Shown: positions 15,016 to 22,929 of the stretch, piece by piece | How positions within the stretch are numbered: the stretch's first letter is position 1 | Layout of the letters: each line of letters begins with the position of its first letter | DNA from: a virus | DNA: 50,672 nucleotides | IMG/VR virus record: IMGVR_UViG_3300033429_000007 | Coordinates: 1 to 50,672 of that record | Strand: one strand, 5' to 3' | The notes under the pieces: generated by a model | Database searches by the model: none | What the model was told of the DNA's origin: nothing | Seen by the model: the letters and a program-made list of their open reading frames with translations, nothing else | Position numbers and translations under genes: made by a program

Positions 15016-15871
15016 CGAGCTGCGCATCGTGCAATTCATCCACCCTGGGAAAGAGCAGACGAAGCATCGGAATGGCGTCTCACCGTGGGGTAGAACCTCG
15101 ACGCCGCACGGACGGAAGTTCATGCTCAACGAAGGGGGCTTCGTTCGCAACGGATCGAACGAGAAAGGGATGCTCTGCTTCTGGGGAGAATACGAAGGGC
15201 CCACGTTCGTTCGAGATCTCGAAAGGGTGCGAGGTCCGTGGTGGCCGCATACGGTTCACACGATTGCGTATCACGAACCGGCATCGCTCGAAGGGCTATG
15301 GGATACGGACCCGTTCGTCTTCGGTGATCGCTTCCTCTACAACGGGTGCCAGCAACATACGGCTTTCAATCGAGAGCCGCCGACCGAGACGTTGCTACGC
15401 CGACTCGCTCCCGGCAGCGTGATCCTCTTCGGCTCATCGCAGGGTGGCTACTTCATTCTCGATACGCTGCTCGTCGTGGGTAGCTTCATCGATTACCCGA
15501 ACGGCGATTACGCTGCGCTCGAGGGAAAGGTGCCGGCCGAATATTTCAACCTCGGTTTGCATCCGCAGAAATTGAGCGAGCCGACTGTGGATAGCTACCG
15601 CCTGTATCAGGGGGCGACATATAGCGAGCAGATCGGACAGATGTTTAGCTTCACGCCATGTCGAGCTGCCGATGAGGTGACGCCGGTATTTCTTCGACCG
15701 CGAATCGAGCTGGACGGAATCATCACGCAGAGCTTGACGCAGGGAAAGAAGTCAACGCTGATCCCGACGCTAGAAACGATGCACTCGCTATGGGTGAGGA
15801 TCTACGATCAGGTGTTCGCTCAAGGGCTAGCGGCAGCTCATCACATTGAGATGAAACCAAGGAGGATCTGA
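15002..15871 (+). CDS. Conserved protein of unknown function in glycosylation cassette, 289 aa
   Basis: ATG 15002 overlaps the end of TAGT copy 2 by 14 bases, so the genes are co-translated. Striking motifs are IVQFIHPGKEQ near the N-terminus, GRKFMLNEGGFV, LCFWGEYEGP (about residue 60), DTDPFVFGDRFLYNGCQQ (about 102-119), and GSVILFGSSQGGYFILDTLL (about 138-157). The pattern of clustered Phe/Gly/Asp motifs is that of an enzyme core, and I have an impression of a wider uncharacterised bacterial family with FWGEWE and DPFVFG motifs. I cannot name it. Location suggests it makes, transfers or edits the sugar or base used by the neighbouring glycosyltransferases. Confidence 0.6.
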   Translation: MVRADELRIVQFIHPGKEQTKHRNGVSPWGRTSTPHGRKFMLNEGGFVRNGSNEKGMLCFWGEYEGPTFVRDLERVRGPWWPHTVHTIAYHEPASLEGLWDTDPFVFGDRFLYNGCQQHTAFNREPPTETLLRRLAPGSVILFGSSQGGYFILDTLLVVGSFIDYPNGDYAALEGKVPAEYFNLGLHPQKLSEPTVDSYRLYQGATYSEQIGQMFSFTPCRAADEVTPVFLRPRIELDGIITQSLTQGKKSTLIPTLETMHSLWVRIYDQVFAQGLAAAHHIEMKPRRI

Positions 15872-15873
15872 TC

Positions 15874-16650
15874 ATGCAACCGTACGCAATCGTGGTGCCG
15901 TGGGTGACGATGGAAGAGATCGATGCGTTCCTCGAAGCGTGGGGAGCAGAGGATGGTGAACCGTGGCTCGTGTTACAGCATGACGAGCTCCACGAGGGTT
16001 GCGGAACTACGAAGAACAAAGGGGTTGCTCGCGCCGTGAATGAGTTCGAAGCAGATGTCGTCGTAATTCTCGACGGCGATTGCTATCCATACGCGGGGGG
16101 AGAGCAGTCGCTACCCGAGCTTGCGGAAGCTCACATCAAAGCGCTTCAACCGCAACCCGTGACGATGTTCGAAGAGGTCACGTCGCCGCCATCGCGCGGC
16201 ACACCATACGACGTTCGGGAGATCACGATGGAGGTCGCAGCGTCGATGGGATTCTGGATGGGGAATGGAGATCACTGCGCCGTGCGGCAGCTCGCTACGA
16301 AGAACGCGCAGATGAGTTTCGTACGCAAAGCAATTCACGGGCGTTACTTCCCGCTCTGTGGAATGAATCTCGCGTTCCGCGCTTGCTATTGGGACCCGTG
16401 GTGTCGCTTCATCGACATCCCGCGCTTCGACGATATCTGGATGGGGTGGCTCTGGCAGCGACACGCATACGATCTCGGCTACTGCTTCAATCTCGCGGGT
16501 CCGCTCGTGCAACACGTTCGGCAGAGCAACGTGTGGAACAACATCGTGACCGAATCTGGATATCTGGAATCGAACGAAACGCTATGGCGAGAGATCGCGA
16601 GCTGTCCGGACGATAGCTACGCAGCGTTACGAGCGTTGCTGCCATCATGA
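15874..16650 (+). CDS. GT75-like protein (reversibly glycosylated polypeptide / UDP-arabinopyranose mutase family), 258 aa
   Basis: AAGGAGG about eight bases upstream supports ATG 15874. The motifs follow plant RGP/UAM proteins: YAIVVPWVTMEEI at the N-terminus, VVVILDGDCYPY with the metal-binding Asp67-x-Asp69, FPLCGMNLAFRACYW (about 159-173), then RFDDIWMGW (184-192) and GPLVQHVRQSNVWNNI (about 209-224) near the C-terminus. In plants these proteins interconvert UDP-arabinopyranose and UDP-arabinofuranose and glycosylate themselves on an Arg; bacterial homologues exist. It is shorter than plant enzymes (about 350). In this cassette it may prepare a furanose sugar nucleotide or act as a third transferase. 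The family call is by eye. Confidence 0.68.
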   Translation: MQPYAIVVPWVTMEEIDAFLEAWGAEDGEPWLVLQHDELHEGCGTTKNKGVARAVNEFEADVVVILDGDCYPYAGGEQSLPELAEAHIKALQPQPVTMFEEVTSPPSRGTPYDVREITMEVAASMGFWMGNGDHCAVRQLATKNAQMSFVRKAIHGRYFPLCGMNLAFRACYWDPWCRFIDIPRFDDIWMGWLWQRHAYDLGYCFNLAGPLVQHVRQSNVWNNIVTESGYLESNETLWREIASCPDDSYAALRALLPS

Positions 16651-16695
16651 CCCTCTTGAATCAGCCGACACCTCATGGAAGGGGGGCGTAGCTCA

Positions 16696-17340
16696 GTGGC
16701 TCAGTGTACGGCTCAATCAAAACGGAGCGGGGTTCGATGCCGCCGTCACGCGATGAAGGGTCGCACCGTCTGTGCCAATCATGGCGGCAAGAGCTTGGTG
16801 GGTGTGGATTCACCGACGTTCAAGCACGGACGCTATTCGAAGCACCTTCCCGACTCGCTCTCGGTGCGCTACCAAGAAGCGCTGAACGATGCCAATCTGA
16901 TCTGCTTGGAAGACGAGATTGCGTTGATCGATGCACGGATCAAACGGCAGCTCGATCTCTTGGCAAAGGTGGGGATCAACGAAGCGATGTTCGGTAGATT
17001 GAAATTGTTGTACGAGCGCTTTCAGATGCACACGAACTCAGGGAAACACGGGTTAGCTATTCGAGCAATCCGCGAGCTGGGTGCGCTGCTCGATCAAGGG
17101 GCAGACGCTACGCTCGCGTGGACGGAGATCAACGAGCTGATGGAGACGCGACGCAAGATGGTGGAGACGGAACGGAAGCGATTGCTTGACGAAGATCAGG
17201 TGATCACCGTTGACCGGCTCATGGTGTTGGTGGCTGCGCTTGTTGACATCATCCGACGCAACGTCGCGAGTAAGGATGAACGTGCCGCAGTCTCGGACGA
17301 GATCCGATTGCTGGTCGAGCGCAATCCTTCGGCTAGCTGA
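16696..17340 (+). CDS. terS: Terminase small subunit, 214 aa
   Basis: I prefer GTG 16696, nine bases after GGAAGGGGGG, giving MAQCTAQSKRSGVRCRRHAM; the in-frame ATG 16675 adds only seven residues and contains the ribosome site itself. The N-terminus has a zinc-type Cys/His set (QCTAQ, RCRRHAMKGRTVCANHGG) followed by SPTFKHGRYSKHLP, characteristic of small terminases that begin with a CxxxxxxxxxC-H-C-H knuckle. The rest is helical (oligomerising region). The gene lies directly before the large subunit. Small terminases recognise the packaging site and feed DNA to the motor. Confidence 0.8.
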   Translation: MAQCTAQSKRSGVRCRRHAMKGRTVCANHGGKSLVGVDSPTFKHGRYSKHLPDSLSVRYQEALNDANLICLEDEIALIDARIKRQLDLLAKVGINEAMFGRLKLLYERFQMHTNSGKHGLAIRAIRELGALLDQGADATLAWTEINELMETRRKMVETERKRLLDEDQVITVDRLMVLVAALVDIIRRNVASKDERAAVSDEIRLLVERNPSAS

Positions 17341-17362
17341 GGGTGTCACCCCTGAGAACGGG

Positions 17363-18775
17363 GTGAAGCTCTGGACGCCGAACCCGGGTCCACAGACGGC
17401 GGCGTATGAATCGCTCGCGGACGATCTCTTCTACGGCGGCGCGGCAGGTGGAGGGAAGAGCGATCTGTTGCTCGGCTTGGGCGCGGAAGCTCATCACCGA
17501 TCCGTCATCTTCCGTCGCGAGTTCCCTGAGCTGACGGAGCTGATGGAGCGAGCCGAAGAGATGGCAGGGGGCTATGGGAGATTGAAGCGCGGCAGCCCCG
17601 GTCGGCTCTCTTTGCAGAGCGGACGGCAGATCACCTTCGGATCGTGTCCACACAATCAGAACAAGAAGCGCTGGCAGGGTCGGCCGCATGATCTCAAGTG
17701 CTTTGATGAGGTGACGCAATTCACGCGAGAGATCTTCGTGTATCTCAAGACGTGGGAGCGCTCCGCGATGCCGGGTCAACGGAAGCGAACGGTGTGTACG
17801 GGCAACCCGCCGACCGATCTCGAGGGAGCATGGGTAATCGATTATTGGGCACCGTGGATCGATCCGAATCACGAGAACCCTGCCGAGCCGGGAGAGCTGC
17901 GCTGGTTCGTCACAACGAAAGACGGGAAGACGGACACCGAGGTGCCGGATGGTGAGCCGATCTTGATGGAAGGGGAGATGGTCTATCCGAGATCGCGGAC
18001 GTTCATTCCAGCTCTGCTCAGCGATAACCCATATCTATCAGCGGACACCGATTACCTCAAGGTGATTCAAGCGACAGCGGAGCCGATGAGATCGCAACTG
18101 CTCTACGGGAAATTCGATGCGGTCACGGATGATAGCCAATGGCAAGTCGTGCCGAGCGATTGGTTCGACGCAGCCGTCTATCGATGGGAGATGAATGCGG
18201 AAGCGATCGGGAAGATGACAGCGCTCGGTGTTGATGTCGCTCGGGGCGGCGGTGATGCGACGACGCTCGCGCCGAAGCACGGCGATTGGTTCGCTGAGAT
18301 CGAAGAGATACCGGGGAAGCAGACGAAGACGGGCCGTGAGGTGGCCGGAGCGGTGGTTGAGAGGACGAGTAGAGTGCAGGGCGAGGTACGCATCGGGATC
18401 GATGTCATCGGCGTAGGAAGCTCGCCGTATGATCTGCTCGTCGATGCGGGTGCGACCGTCGATGGAATCAATTTCGGTGCGGGTGCAGGGGATACGACAG
18501 ATCGCAGCGGGAAGTACAAGATGCTCAACGTTCGAGCCGCAGCGTATTGGGGATTCCGTGAAGCGCTCGACCCTGAGTATTCGCGGATCATGTTGCCACC
18601 CGACAAAGCTCTGCGGCGCGAGATGCTAGCGGCGAAGTGGAAACTCCGCGGCGGCAAGATTCAGATCGAAGCGAAAGAAGAAGTGAAAGCTCGGCTCGGG
18701 CGCTCGCCGGATAACGCCGACGCCGTCGTGCTTGCACATTACGCTGATCGAAACGCGACTCTAGAATTCTGGTAA
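17363..18775 (+). CDS. terL: Terminase large subunit, 470 aa
   Basis: The frame is open from 17210, but the sensible start is GTG 17363 (MKLWTPNPGPQ) or possibly ATG 17276 inside terS. The ATPase half has FYGGAAGGGKSDLLLG (Walker A, residues 24-38), LKCFDEVTQF (Walker B, Asp116-Glu117) and a TGNPP coupling motif. The nuclease half has ALGVDVARGGGDAT (Asp292), RIGIDVIGVGSSPYD (Asp348) and SPDNADAVVLAHY (Asp450/Asp453), the three acidic sites of the RNase H-like headful nuclease. The length is normal. It drives DNA packaging and cuts concatemers. Confidence 0.92.
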   Translation: MKLWTPNPGPQTAAYESLADDLFYGGAAGGGKSDLLLGLGAEAHHRSVIFRREFPELTELMERAEEMAGGYGRLKRGSPGRLSLQSGRQITFGSCPHNQNKKRWQGRPHDLKCFDEVTQFTREIFVYLKTWERSAMPGQRKRTVCTGNPPTDLEGAWVIDYWAPWIDPNHENPAEPGELRWFVTTKDGKTDTEVPDGEPILMEGEMVYPRSRTFIPALLSDNPYLSADTDYLKVIQATAEPMRSQLLYGKFDAVTDDSQWQVVPSDWFDAAVYRWEMNAEAIGKMTALGVDVARGGGDATTLAPKHGDWFAEIEEIPGKQTKTGREVAGAVVERTSRVQGEVRIGIDVIGVGSSPYDLLVDAGATVDGINFGAGAGDTTDRSGKYKMLNVRAAAYWGFREALDPEYSRIMLPPDKALRREMLAAKWKLRGGKIQIEAKEEVKARLGRSPDNADAVVLAHYADRNATLEFW

Positions 18776-18821
18776 CCTTGAATCGCTCCTCCTTCCATCC
18801 CATGCGGAGCGTGGGGGGCGC

Positions 18822-18840
18822 GGCCCCGGTTGTCGGGGTC
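18822..18840 (+). terminator. Weak intrinsic terminator candidate after terL
   Basis: GGCCCCG (18822-18828) pairs with CGGGGTC (18834-18840) over a GTTGT loop, with one G-U pair. The following GTCGTCTTTA has only a short T run, so termination would be weak. It sits 47 bases after terL and before a promoter candidate, consistent with an operon boundary. Confidence 0.4.
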
Positions 18841-18851
18841 GTCGTCTTTAC

Positions 18852-18880
18852 TTGCGGATCTGTTCGCGGAGTGTTATCAA
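18852..18880 (+). promoter_or_regulatory. Sigma70-like promoter candidate for the structural operon
   Basis: TTGCGG (18852-18857), a 17-base spacer and TATCAA (18875-18880) sit in the only gap larger than 150 bases in the late region. Spacing and position are right for a promoter driving the structural genes; the hexamer matches are moderate. The same TTGCG-N17 arrangement is seen at 11959. Confidence 0.45.
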
Positions 18881-18907
18881 TGGAGGGATGAAAGCTCGCT
18901 CGTATCT

Positions 18908-18948
18908 GAGCGTCCCGTCTGCGCGGACAGGGGCGCTCTCGCTATTTT
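18908..18948 (+). promoter_or_regulatory. Strong leader hairpin with short T tract before the structural operon
   Basis: GAGCGTCCC (18908-18916) pairs with GGGGCGCTC (18930-18938), and GTC/GAC extends the stem inward, giving 12 pairs with a bulged A and a TGCGCG loop. TCGCTATTTT follows. It would be transcribed in the 5' leader of the first virion gene, about 25 bases before its start. It could be an attenuator that an antitermination step overrides, or an mRNA-stabilising hairpin. Confidence 0.5.
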
Positions 18949-18962
18949 GAGGGGGAACACCA

Positions 18963-19436
18963 ATGGCCAAGGGTGACGTAGTAATCTTCCAAGAAGCGAT
19001 GCTCAACATCTTGACCGGCGTGCACGGCGACCTATCGAGCGCAGCTCTCAAATGTGGCATCGTCGACGACACCATCACCCCGGTAGCTAACCTCGCAAGC
19101 CCTACGTGGGGTGACTTCTCAGCGAACGAGGTAGCCACCACCGGTAATTACACAGCGGGAGGTGAAGCGCTCACGACCATCGTTGCTTCGATGATCGGAG
19201 GTATTGCCAAGATCACCGCTGACGATGTGGTGGTACTCGAACACGCGAGCGGATTCACAGACGGCTATTGGGCTATCGTCTACGACGACGACGCGACGAG
19301 CGATGAAGCGCTGTACGCAATCGATCTCGGTGGACCGGAGAACGAGCAAGCGGGTGACGTGACCGTTGAGTTCACAGCGGGTGTCGTCTTCCAGCTTCCG
19401 GCCAACGCTCTGACGTGGGCGACCCCGGTGACATAA
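18963..19436 (+). CDS. Virion-associated structural protein, 157 aa
   Basis: GAGGGGGAACACC precedes ATG 18963. The product (MAKGDVVIFQEAMLNILTG, then SSAALKCGIVDDTITP, FTDGYWAIVYDDD) is a beta-rich, glycine- and alanine-rich protein with few charged clusters. From memory, proteins with this opening and the GFTNGYW-type motif are common as small structural or appendage proteins of siphoviruses. It is the first gene of the late operon. The exact location on the particle cannot be told from sequence. Confidence 0.6.
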   Translation: MAKGDVVIFQEAMLNILTGVHGDLSSAALKCGIVDDTITPVANLASPTWGDFSANEVATTGNYTAGGEALTTIVASMIGGIAKITADDVVVLEHASGFTDGYWAIVYDDDATSDEALYAIDLGGPENEQAGDVTVEFTAGVVFQLPANALTWATPVT

Positions 19437-19437
19437 G

Positions 19438-20967
19438 ATGGCGACCACGGTACTCGGTAACACCCCGACGACGATTGACGATGCAGAGTCGGCAACCGGC
19501 TGGACGCTGCTCACGACGCTCGACACCGATCTGGTCAAAGAGAACGCCAACTCAGTGTCTGGCACCATGCGTACCGCCTTGGCGATGGGCTACTACGACA
19601 TCATCACGGACGGTGGGTCGGCGCTCAACCTTGCCAGCCAGCACGTGCGGGTCTGGATCAATTTCTCGACCGTTGCGTTTCTCGACATCGAGGCCAACGG
19701 CGGCATGGAATTCTACATGTACGACGGTTCGACCACTGAGTATTTCGTAGCGTTCGGTAGCGACACCTACTCTGGTGGCTGGAAGAACTTCGTCGTCGAT
19801 GCTGATCTGTTCACCACACTCACCCTGTCCGCGATCCAACGTTGGGGGTTTCGATTCAACCGCACGGCAGCACCCGCGAACAAGATCAACACTTGGGTCG
19901 ATTACATAAGATTTGGCGACGGCTACTACGCGACTGGTGGGACCAGCGGAGACGAGATCACGCTGTCTTCGATGTTCGCTCTGGACTTCGCTGGAGGCTA
20001 CGGCATTCTCGATCTGGTCGAGGGTGTCTACTTCGGATACGGCGAGCTACAGATCGGCAACGGCAGCACCACCACATGGTGGGAGATGCTTGGTGAGGTG
20101 TTGGTCTTCACTGATCAGCCGATCGCGACGGGGTTGTATACCCTGCGAGGTCAGGGAAGCGGGTGCCGGGTTGTGATCGCTGACTCGGTGATTCAAGCTG
20201 CTGGCACGACAGACACGACTCGCTTCATCCTCGACATGGATGACGCTGATCTGGTGTCGTTCTCGATGACCGGGTCGTTCCTCAAGCGGAGCGGTGAGTG
20301 TCGATTCAAGTCGGGGCAGATTGTGACCGGCAACACCTTCAACGACTGCGGGCAGATCTTCGCCAATGGTGCAGATCTCAGCGGCTCGAAGGTGGCGGGC
20401 TATGAGGGAACCACGGACACGGGAGCGCTGAGCTGGACACCAGCGACCGATCCAAATGGTGAGCTTGACGACATGAGCTTCACGAAGGGATCGGCAGCCA
20501 CCCATGCTATCGAGTTCGGGATAGCTTCACCCACGACGATGACGCTGACCGGCATCGCGTTCAGCGGATACAACGCAGCGGACGGACAGACGGATTCGGC
20601 ATTGCTGATTCGAAGAACGACCGGCACGGTAGACATCGCGCTCGTCGGCTGCACCGGCACGATCAAGTACAAATCGCTCGGGGCCACCGTCACCCTGACC
20701 GCTTCGAAGAGTGCGACGTTCACGCCGATTGAGAACGGCTCAGCTTTCACCATCACAAAAGATAGCGACAACTCGATTCTGCTAGATGTTCCATCGACGA
20801 CGGGTGGCGAGGTCGTCTACTCATACGACGGTGCGCTGGACGGGACAGCGACGACCGTTCACATCATCATCGTTGGCAAGGAACCCATTGATTTCGCGTG
20901 GGTGATTGCCGAGGGCACCGTCCCGATAACCCAAGGCGTAGACCGGAACTATTCGAACCCGACGTAG
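19438..20967 (+). CDS. Beta-rich appendage/fibre-like structural protein, 509 aa
   Basis: ATG 19438 lies one base after the preceding stop. The protein is rich in Gly/Thr/Ser/Asp and short strands. The middle part (about residues 190-330) has repeating short strands with turns (LYTLRGQGSGCRVVIADSVI, CRFKSGQIVTGNTFNDCGQI), as in right-handed beta-helix fibre proteins. The last residues are VDRNYSNPT, an ending shared with the next gene. Its role is inferred to be a virion appendage; no enzyme motif is seen. Placement between terminase and portal is unusual for a fibre. Confidence 0.6.
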   Translation: MATTVLGNTPTTIDDAESATGWTLLTTLDTDLVKENANSVSGTMRTALAMGYYDIITDGGSALNLASQHVRVWINFSTVAFLDIEANGGMEFYMYDGSTTEYFVAFGSDTYSGGWKNFVVDADLFTTLTLSAIQRWGFRFNRTAAPANKINTWVDYIRFGDGYYATGGTSGDEITLSSMFALDFAGGYGILDLVEGVYFGYGELQIGNGSTTTWWEMLGEVLVFTDQPIATGLYTLRGQGSGCRVVIADSVIQAAGTTDTTRFILDMDDADLVSFSMTGSFLKRSGECRFKSGQIVTGNTFNDCGQIFANGADLSGSKVAGYEGTTDTGALSWTPATDPNGELDDMSFTKGSAATHAIEFGIASPTTMTLTGIAFSGYNAADGQTDSALLIRRTTGTVDIALVGCTGTIKYKSLGATVTLTASKSATFTPIENGSAFTITKDSDNSILLDVPSTTGGEVVYSYDGALDGTATTVHIIIVGKEPIDFAWVIAEGTVPITQGVDRNYSNPT

Positions 20968-20975
20968 GAGGCATC

Positions 20976-22568
20976 ATGGCAAAGATCACAGACCCAGATC
21001 AGCTAAACCTAAACACAGAGATCTACATCGACACGGCGGGACCGAAGACGGTTCAATTGGTGGCGGCTGGAAACCTATCGGACGCATCGCCGGGTGCAAC
21101 ATCTGGCGTGACCGGACAGGCGGTCTACAGCAAGTGCGTCGAGCTATGGGAATCGACGCTGAACTTCCGTCGCCACTCATTCCCGATCAAAATGTATACC
21201 CCCGGCGAGGGGGAGATGATCAACACTTGGATCTGGGACGACGCGACGACCCGCGAGTTGCTCCGCGACTTCGGCTGGATCGAGGTCGATGGCTCGTGGT
21301 GGATGGGCGTCTTTCAGCTCGGTGATGTCCCTGCCGATGCGGATCAGCTCTACAACGAGAACACCGGAGATCCAGACGGCACCGTCGTCGATTTCGTTTA
21401 CACGGGTGAGCTGAACGAAGCGGTGCAGATCAAGGGCACGGGTGGCACGCCAGACGACACTGGACACCTCAGCGTCTTCTATCGAACGCGCCCGAATTTC
21501 TACGATTATTACGAGGTGGTGGCGGGTCTCCAGATCGCATCGCTCGAACCGAAAGCGTATTCGATTCCTCTCTCGTCAACGGCTGACCCGAACATCACCG
21601 TATCGGATGCGACCATCGACGGCGCTACCGAGCCGTGGCAGTCGATGACGCTCGACTATCTGACGGGCGAGTATGGCTATCAGGGTGCGGCGGGTGGAGC
21701 GGAGACGTGGGCCATCTCACAGGTCTACGTCGCTGGTGATGCCATCGCTGATTCGACGGGCCGCTACTTCCGGGTGACGGTCGGCGGCACGAGCGCGGGT
21801 AACGATTCTGATCTCGCTGGTGGATCGGATACCGGCGTGAGCTACGAGGTGCATCCCGGCGAGTATCTGATCGGCTCGACCTACTATCTGTTCTCTCGAA
21901 TCATCGACGGCGCATCTTGCACTCTGTCTGAGGGCTATCACTGGGGCGCACGGCAAGAGCGGCAGGTCGGAGATATCAACGACGACATCAATGGCGACGC
22001 CTTCGGCACGGTCTACGGACAGCTCGCCGTTCACCTCTACGCAGATAAGGGCGCGGGATTCGACGGCACCGTCTTGAAGCTCGCGGAGGGTGTGTTCCTC
22101 TACGATCCGTCAGCATCCGAAGCGAACAACATTCTGTTCTTCCCGCACTCGCTCGACGGCACCTATCCGAATAGCGGCAACGGGGTCCAATACCCCTTCA
22201 CCGTGAATCTGAATTTCCTCTTCACTTCGAACCTCGTTGGTGGCCAATGTACGGTCTTCTTTGAGAACGATGACGCCGGTGACAACAACGGCTACGACTT
22301 CGACACCGACAACGCAATCGTCGTTGAAGATGATGTGCCGACCGATATGGATTTCGTGATCAGCTCAGCCGACATGGACAAGACATTCGACTTCGACGTG
22401 AACGTGCAGCGCGGCACCGGATCGGATGGGGAAGATGCCCCGTTGAAGGTGGTGGCGATCTACGCCGGTGGAGCTGAGCCGATTGTGGTCGATGCTCTCG
22501 TGACGCGAGTCGATAACGTCGCCATCCGGATCAACGCTTCGGACGACCGTAATTACAGCAATCCCTAA
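20976..22568 (+). CDS. Large structural protein, 530 aa
   Basis: TAGGAGG upstream supports ATG 20976; the frame is open from 20898 without good signals. The N-terminal domain contains VYSKCVELWESTLNFRRHSFPI, which resembles IWSDLIEDWEATLALRRFTFP of the gene at 22930, so the two share an N-terminal module. The rest is beta-rich with many Gly/Asp. The C-terminus ends SDDRNYSNP, as in its upstream neighbour. I read it as a virion appendage or decoration protein. No catalytic motif is visible. Confidence 0.6.
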   Translation: MAKITDPDQLNLNTEIYIDTAGPKTVQLVAAGNLSDASPGATSGVTGQAVYSKCVELWESTLNFRRHSFPIKMYTPGEGEMINTWIWDDATTRELLRDFGWIEVDGSWWMGVFQLGDVPADADQLYNENTGDPDGTVVDFVYTGELNEAVQIKGTGGTPDDTGHLSVFYRTRPNFYDYYEVVAGLQIASLEPKAYSIPLSSTADPNITVSDATIDGATEPWQSMTLDYLTGEYGYQGAAGGAETWAISQVYVAGDAIADSTGRYFRVTVGGTSAGNDSDLAGGSDTGVSYEVHPGEYLIGSTYYLFSRIIDGASCTLSEGYHWGARQERQVGDINDDINGDAFGTVYGQLAVHLYADKGAGFDGTVLKLAEGVFLYDPSASEANNILFFPHSLDGTYPNSGNGVQYPFTVNLNFLFTSNLVGGQCTVFFENDDAGDNNGYDFDTDNAIVVEDDVPTDMDFVISSADMDKTFDFDVNVQRGTGSDGEDAPLKVVAIYAGGAEPIVVDALVTRVDNVAIRINASDDRNYSNP

Positions 22569-22578
22569 GGAGTGAAAG

Positions 22579-22920
22579 GTGGAAATGATGCCAGAGGTTA
22601 GCGTGTTCGATCCGCACGGTGGTTCGGTTGATCGTGAGGTCCGCTTGCAATGGCGGGTCAATCGTCGAGCTGCGTATCGTCTTGCGTACAAGGAGCGAGA
22701 GGGGAAACAGCATCCAGCATCGAAGCAAGCAGCGGAAAAGAAAGCGGACAAGAAGTTGCTCGATGAAGTCGAGATCCCGCGAGGGATGAGCTGGAACGAT
22801 TTCGGCGTGCTGTGGGATCTTCATCCAGAGCATCCGTTCACTCCCGTTCTCAGACGCAAATCGGTTGACGCTGAATGGGCAGAGGTCACGGACGAATTCC
22901 CTGAGCTGCCGACCGAGTAA
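22579..22920 (+). CDS. Hypothetical basic protein, 113 aa
   Basis: AAGGAG (22567-22572) is well spaced for GTG 22579; ATG 22585 and 22588 are alternatives. The middle is a strongly basic helix (RVNRRAAYRLAYKEREGKQH) and the C-terminal part is acidic and aromatic. No family is recognised. It sits among virion genes and may be a small assembly factor. Confidence 0.5.
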   Translation: MEMMPEVSVFDPHGGSVDREVRLQWRVNRRAAYRLAYKEREGKQHPASKQAAEKKADKKLLDEVEIPRGMSWNDFGVLWDLHPEHPFTPVLRRKSVDAEWAEVTDEFPELPTE

Positions 22921-22929
22921 GCGGGCAGC

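Noticed and set aside
16681-16753. Possible tRNA gene
   Set aside because: The 5' end and a T-arm-like string are present, but the D-stem lacks a partner, the anticodon loop would be ten bases, acceptor pairing fails at two or more positions and the segment is coding in terS.
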